Shown piece after piece: positions 59,606-64,000 of a stretch of DNA of 64,000 bases (positions are counted from its first letter, which is position 1; each line of letters starts with the position of its first letter). The translations under genes and the position numbers were made by a program. The notes under the pieces are model-generated. The model saw nothing but the letters and a program-made list of their open reading frames with translations. It had not been told where the DNA came from and did no database searches. The stretch is from Balaenoptera acutorostrata. Taxonomy: Eukaryota; Chordata; Mammalia; Artiodactyla; Balaenopteridae. Where the stretch lies: positions 74,611,985 to 74,675,984 of the forward strand of contig NC_080067.1 of NCBI RefSeq assembly GCF_949987535.1, read 5' to 3'.

Positions 59606-62600
59606 CATCTTTTCCTATCTCTAAGGACTTCCATGTTTGTTTGTAAGTTGCATAATCCTGGGGAGACATCTGAAGAACCTAGAGTTCAGAGTTCATTGTT
59701 CAGAGGTAGTAGATTTATAAATGTATCTTGGGGAAGGGGCATGTTTTCCTAATTCTTTCTAAGGTGCTCTATGTGCTGCTGTTGGTTCCACATGATGTCC
59801 TTTGACTCCTGCCTCTTAGCTGGTACCGCTTTCTCCTCTGTGGATTCTGTGGGTTCTTCCTTCAGTAATTGCTTTGACTGCAGTTTTGCATGTGATTTTC
59901 CTTGGTGACTGTTCTGTGAGTCCTGCCTTGAGAATCAAGAGTTCAAATAAAATAGTATAAAACAAAATAAATAAATAAATACATACATACATAAAATAAA
60001 AAATAAAAATAAAAACATGATGCTTACCATCCGAACTTCTTAAGGAAAAAAAGGAAGGGAATGCTAGGATTGATTGCCCAGCAACCTGCCCCTGCCCCTG
60101 CCCTAGTCTGCACCCTGATTGGACGTTGCCCAATGATGACCTGACCTCTCTTCTTCCCTCCTGCCCCATCCCCTGTCCCTTCTCCACTGCTTTGTTTCCC
60201 CATGGCTTAAAAATCACTATTTTTTGAAAACCATTTATATCAACACACTGGTTAGCATGGATGTCGAGACAAGTGCATAGTATGGCTGGCTGGCCTAACT
60301 TAAAAAAATGACCAAAGAAGACAATTTAGATAATACAAATAAACGTTAACCCTTCATGAAGCAGGTGGTCTCCTTTCCAAGAACTGCAAAACTGGACACA
60401 AGATAAGAAGCTGTTATAGGATGAAGAATAAGGAACAAGGAAGAGACAAATAGAAAAATATCTGCTTGGCTGGGGTCACATAGTCAACTTTGTCTGGTGT
60501 GAAAGACCCAGAAATGGCTTGGCATTTGGGGATTGGCTGATGGAGATATACTGCATTTCTGGTCAGGTGGACCATTTACAGAGACAGGAAAGTTATCAAA
60601 GTTTTAGTTTGATGACTCAGCATCCTGGGCATGAATGGCTCCAACTGGGGTCTAGAAAGTTATTTCAACACAACTAGTCATGGACATGCCAAACTAGAAA
60701 GACATGGCACTTGGGGCAGCAGAAAGTCTTCCAGAGTTAAGCGGTGACAGCAGAGGTAGGGGGTGGGGTTGTAAGGAGAAGCACAGCCTGTTCTCCTAGC
60801 CTTTCAGGTTCTGAGGATGTCACTACCTTTGGTTCCCTTCCTTCTGAGAGTGCCAATAACTACTAGATAACTGGTTCTTTTCTTTCCACTTTTCATTGCT
60901 ACTCATATGTATGGTTTGTTCTCTTTCTTTTCCTTCACACTAATTTTTCTCCGAACACTTTCTTAATTTACCTCCATTTTTCCATTTGTTGGAACTTATT
61001 TTCCATTCCTTTTTTTTAACCAAAATAATTTATTATTTCTTTCCAGGAAGGTACATCTTCTTCCACCCAATCCGCCCCCTTTCATTTTATTATATAGGGA
61101 CATCTTAGTTCTTCACTTCTTTTTCCTTGGAATTTATTTAAAGAATATATACATATATTTTTTTTAAGTGTATGTTTCCTGTTTAAGGCTCCATTTTTTG
61201 ATTTAGTCTCCAAAGTATGTTCACAAATGCCAGGTAGATTGAGAAATACAAAGCAGATTACCAATTTTTTCACAACAGTGAAAGATTGTGGAAGCTGGTT
61301 AATGAAAGCTTCTGGGACAGCAGTCCTGCTGGAAGCATTAACTCTACTCCTAATCTTTTCTGATAAACATGACTTACAGGGAGATAAGAGAAATCAAAGG
61401 CTGCTTTTTGAGCCCTGTAGTTTTGAAGTCGACTAGTGCAGTTCCTAATAGAAGCTATTTTAACTCCCTTCCAGATAAAAATGTCTGAGCTTCAAAATCA
61501 AATATTTCCTCGCTATCCCCTCAGGCTCCCTTGTCAAACCTTCTGACTGACTGAAAGCACCAAGCTTCACAACGTGAAACAAAATCTTTTAACCCTAGAA
61601 GGATCAATGAACATGTTACCTGGAGAACAGGTGTGGTTTCGTGGATATGAATAGTTAACATAGCCAGTGTAGCTTGCCTTTACTTTATGCATTAACTGTG
61701 CTCCCCCCAAAGATTAATGAAAATGAATATTTATGGGGTGAATCATACTTTGTTATAGGATTGCACTGTAACTGTGGAAGTCTAATACAAAGGTGAAAGA
61801 AGATTAAAGGCCAAATTTAAATACCATAGCTTGCAATTTTAAAAAGTCTGCCTTGGATAATTTGCAATCATGTATATTTATTTCTCTCATGTCAAAGCCC
61901 ACAAAAAAGCAATCATAGACCATCTAGATTACCTTTGGGCATTCATGAAAAATACATAGTAAAATAAATCATTCTGTGGCTTGCTACTTCATCAAGAATT
62001 CATTCTAGCTTCAGGAAACAAGGACAACTTAAATAACTTAAATACTAACTCCTAACAGTTCAACAGACTGTCAAATATACAATACTATAAATACTCTACA
62101 TTGCTTATTTGTCAGTGCCTAGAGCTCCAAGGCCATAAGCAGGTAAAGCCAATCACCTAAAGGCCCTAACTACAAAGCAAGATCTCATAAGACATTGTAA
62201 GACAATCATGTAAATTACATTTTGGCAAAGAATTTTGAGAAATAATATTTCTAGGAAATCATAAGAAAGATAAGCAGCTTAAGTGTAACAACAAAACCAA
62301 AGCAGGAAGTAAGCAGTTTAGTTAATATTTTCTTCTTAATTATCACACCTTTTTTTTCCCCCAAATGACCTCAGGACCACCAAACTTATTAAATCAATAT
62401 CCCTAACTTTAAAAGAGTTGTTTATGTTGCATTCTTTTCTAATCCATTAATTTCTTAATTTGAGATAGGTGAAAATGATGCTAGTTAGGAGGATTTTTAA
62501 ATTAAATAGTCCAGGAAGACCTGATAAGATGATGAGAGTTGGAGCAAACATGACAGATGGAGAGAAAAAAAAAAGAGAAATTGAAGTAGAATTAAAACTT

Positions 62601-62719
62601 GATGTATGTATCCTTGAGGAAGATGGAAATTGGGAGAGTGACTGCTCAACTTCTAGTTGAATGCTTGGATGGATGATATTTTGCAACAGTTGCTAAGTTT
62701 ATTTTCTTTAATGAATTTT
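59606..62719. other. Single-copy DNA, nothing recognised
   Basis: The only low-complexity part is an A-rich tract with AAAT and ACAT units at 59945-60020. The overlapping short frames at 59816-60217, 61082-61436 and 62447-62686 have no recognised domain. At about 3 kb this is the longest stretch in the window without a clear mobile element. Confidence 0.45.
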
Positions 62720-63960
62720 TAATCTTAGAAGAGTTTTGGACATAAAGAAAAATTGTGAAGATAGTACAAAGTTCCTTTGTACCCACACCCAGTTTCCCTT
62801 ATTATTAATACCTTACATTAGTATGGCATATTGGTTAGAATTACTTAACAAACACTGATAATTTATAGGTAACTAAAATCCATACTTTATTCAGATTTTC
62901 TTAGTTTTTATCCTAACATCTGTTCTCTGTTCCAGAATTCCATGTGAAACACAAGGTTATAATTAGTTGTCAAGTCTCCTTAGTCTCCTCTTGGCTGTGG
63001 CAGCCTTTCCTTGTTTTCGATGACTCGACAGTTTTGAAGTTTTGATACAGGTTTCCCCCGCTATCCAAAAGTGGACGTTTCTATGAAACCTTTTGTAAGC
63101 TGAAATGGTGTAAAGCGGGGAAGCAATCGCCCTAGGTTAATTCCCTTACTAACAGATGCACAAAATAAATCGAGATAAAGCACAGAAGCTCACAGACACA
63201 ATTCAAAGCTATGTCTGCTTGATGCTGAGATGCTAAGTGTAGTTCCTGGGGAAGGATCTTGGCCACGCCACTCTTTCTGCTGGCTGCAAAACAAACACTG
63301 AACGCTATTCTTGCTTTTCACCTTTCATCGTAAAAGTGAAAATTCTCTTCGGATTTCTTTCTGTTAGCAAAAACAGGTACTAATGTAGGTCTTTCTTAAA
63401 AGCAAAGGGGTGTAAAGCAAAATTTCAAAAAGCGGGGGATACCTGTACTGTGATCCGTGGTTTTGTAGAACGTCTCTCAATTGGGATCTGTGGGATGTTT
63501 TTCTTCTGATTAGATTGGGGTTAGTTACGGAATTTTGAAAGGAAGATCACTAAAGAAAAGCACCAGTTATAGTATATTATCAAGAGTACATCTTATCAGC
63601 ATGTTTATCATTGCAATCAAGTAACCCACTTGACCATGTGGATGAGGTAGTGTTTGTCAGCTTTCTCCATTCTAATGTTACTACCTCCCACCCCACACTG
63701 TAATTTTTGTGCAGGCGAGACTCATGGTGTGGAAAGTTAGGCTCCATTCCCTTAAAGGCAGAGTTTCTACCTAAATTATTTGGACTTCTTCTGCAAGGCA
63801 GATTTGTCTTTCCTCTGCCATTTATTTATTTTTATTCAATCATTTATTTATATCAGTATAAACTCACAAATATTAATCTTTTACTTTGGTTTGTAATCTA
63901 GTACTACTTTTATTTATTTTGTTTCTCAAACTGTTCCAGATTTGGCCATTGGAAGTGCTT
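62720..63960. repeat. Old interspersed repeat, family not assigned, interrupted at 63048-63445
   Basis: 'cccttattattaataccttacattagtatggc', taken in shorter words, and later 'cctcttggctgtggcagcc', 'ctctcaattgggatctgtgg', 'ggtagtgtttgtcag' and 'tttggccattggaagtgct' are in the order of a common old mammalian repeat that I cannot name with confidence. The order is continuous when the element at 63048-63445 is skipped, which shows the latter is a later insertion. Confidence 0.45.
63046..63447. mobile_element. Tigger-like non-autonomous DNA transposon with terminal inverted repeats
   Basis: The 398-bp element 63048-63445 starts 'caggtttcccccgctatcca', and the reverse complement of its right end reads 'caggtatcccccgctttttg'. 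The TA dinucleotide flanks it at 63046-63047 and 63446-63447, the duplication used by Tc1/mariner-type elements. Internal palindromic words such as 'acctacattagtacctgttt' (reverse of 63372-63391) occur. It has no transposase frame and would have been moved by an enzyme from an autonomous relative. Confidence 0.75.
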
Positions 63961-64000
63961 TCAGTTGGTTCCTGTGTCCTTTCAGCATATCGCTATCATT

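Overview
The window looks like mammalian nuclear DNA, most probably from a whale or dolphin. The main evidence is three copies of a tRNA-derived SINE of the cetacean CHR type, at 4583-4916, 6008-6330 and 6683-7094, with the typical head 'cttccctggtggcgcagtgg'. L1 LINEs of the artiodactyl/cetacean kind are abundant, and old mammal-wide repeats (MIR, L2, MER5, Tigger, MaLR LTRs) are also present. I found no operon, no ribosome-binding-site logic and no long intact host reading frame. The window reads as a gene desert or a very large intron. About a third of it is L1 sequence.

Layout. 1-10000: AT-rich single-copy DNA with scattered MIR/L2 remnants and the three SINEs. One SINE carries a 3' transduced flank. 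10016-12030: 5'-truncated antisense L1. 12000-24200: mostly single-copy DNA with an internally inverted short L1 (15463-15985), MER5 copies, two abutting L1 3' ends, a solo MaLR LTR (19471-19917) and several purine-rich or dinucleotide tracts. 24211-26190: an L1 5'UTR joined to the 3' part of an old L1. 28969-29605: a Tigger-like DNA transposon. 30880-38040: an old, decayed sense-strand L1 region broken up by two younger antisense L1s. 38747-41657: one L1 insertion with an internal inverted segment, bracketed by near-identical target duplications. 44543-44843: partial MaLR LTR. 44855 to about 48040: antisense intronless retrocopy of GLDC, the glycine cleavage system P protein, with many stops. 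49344-55739: a structurally full-length but dead antisense L1 of about 6.4 kb with clean target duplications and a tandemly repeated 5'UTR. 56053-58634: a 5'-truncated antisense L1. 58640-64000: mostly single-copy DNA with a MIR, an unexplained GC-richer open block (58690-58905) and a 398-bp element with terminal inverted repeats (63048-63445) nested in an older repeat.

There is no set of genes working together here. What the window records is the activity of L1 reverse transcriptase on four kinds of template: L1 itself, SINE RNA, SINE RNA plus its genomic flank, and GLDC mRNA. I did not find a new biological system. The observations most worth a second look are the SINE 3' transduction, the rearranged L1, the tandem 5'UTR units of the full-length L1, the tail-less GLDC retrocopy and a roughly 33-bp insertion that looks like the extreme 3' end of an L1. 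Family names for repeats come from memory of their consensus sequences, so they should be read as calls and not as database hits.
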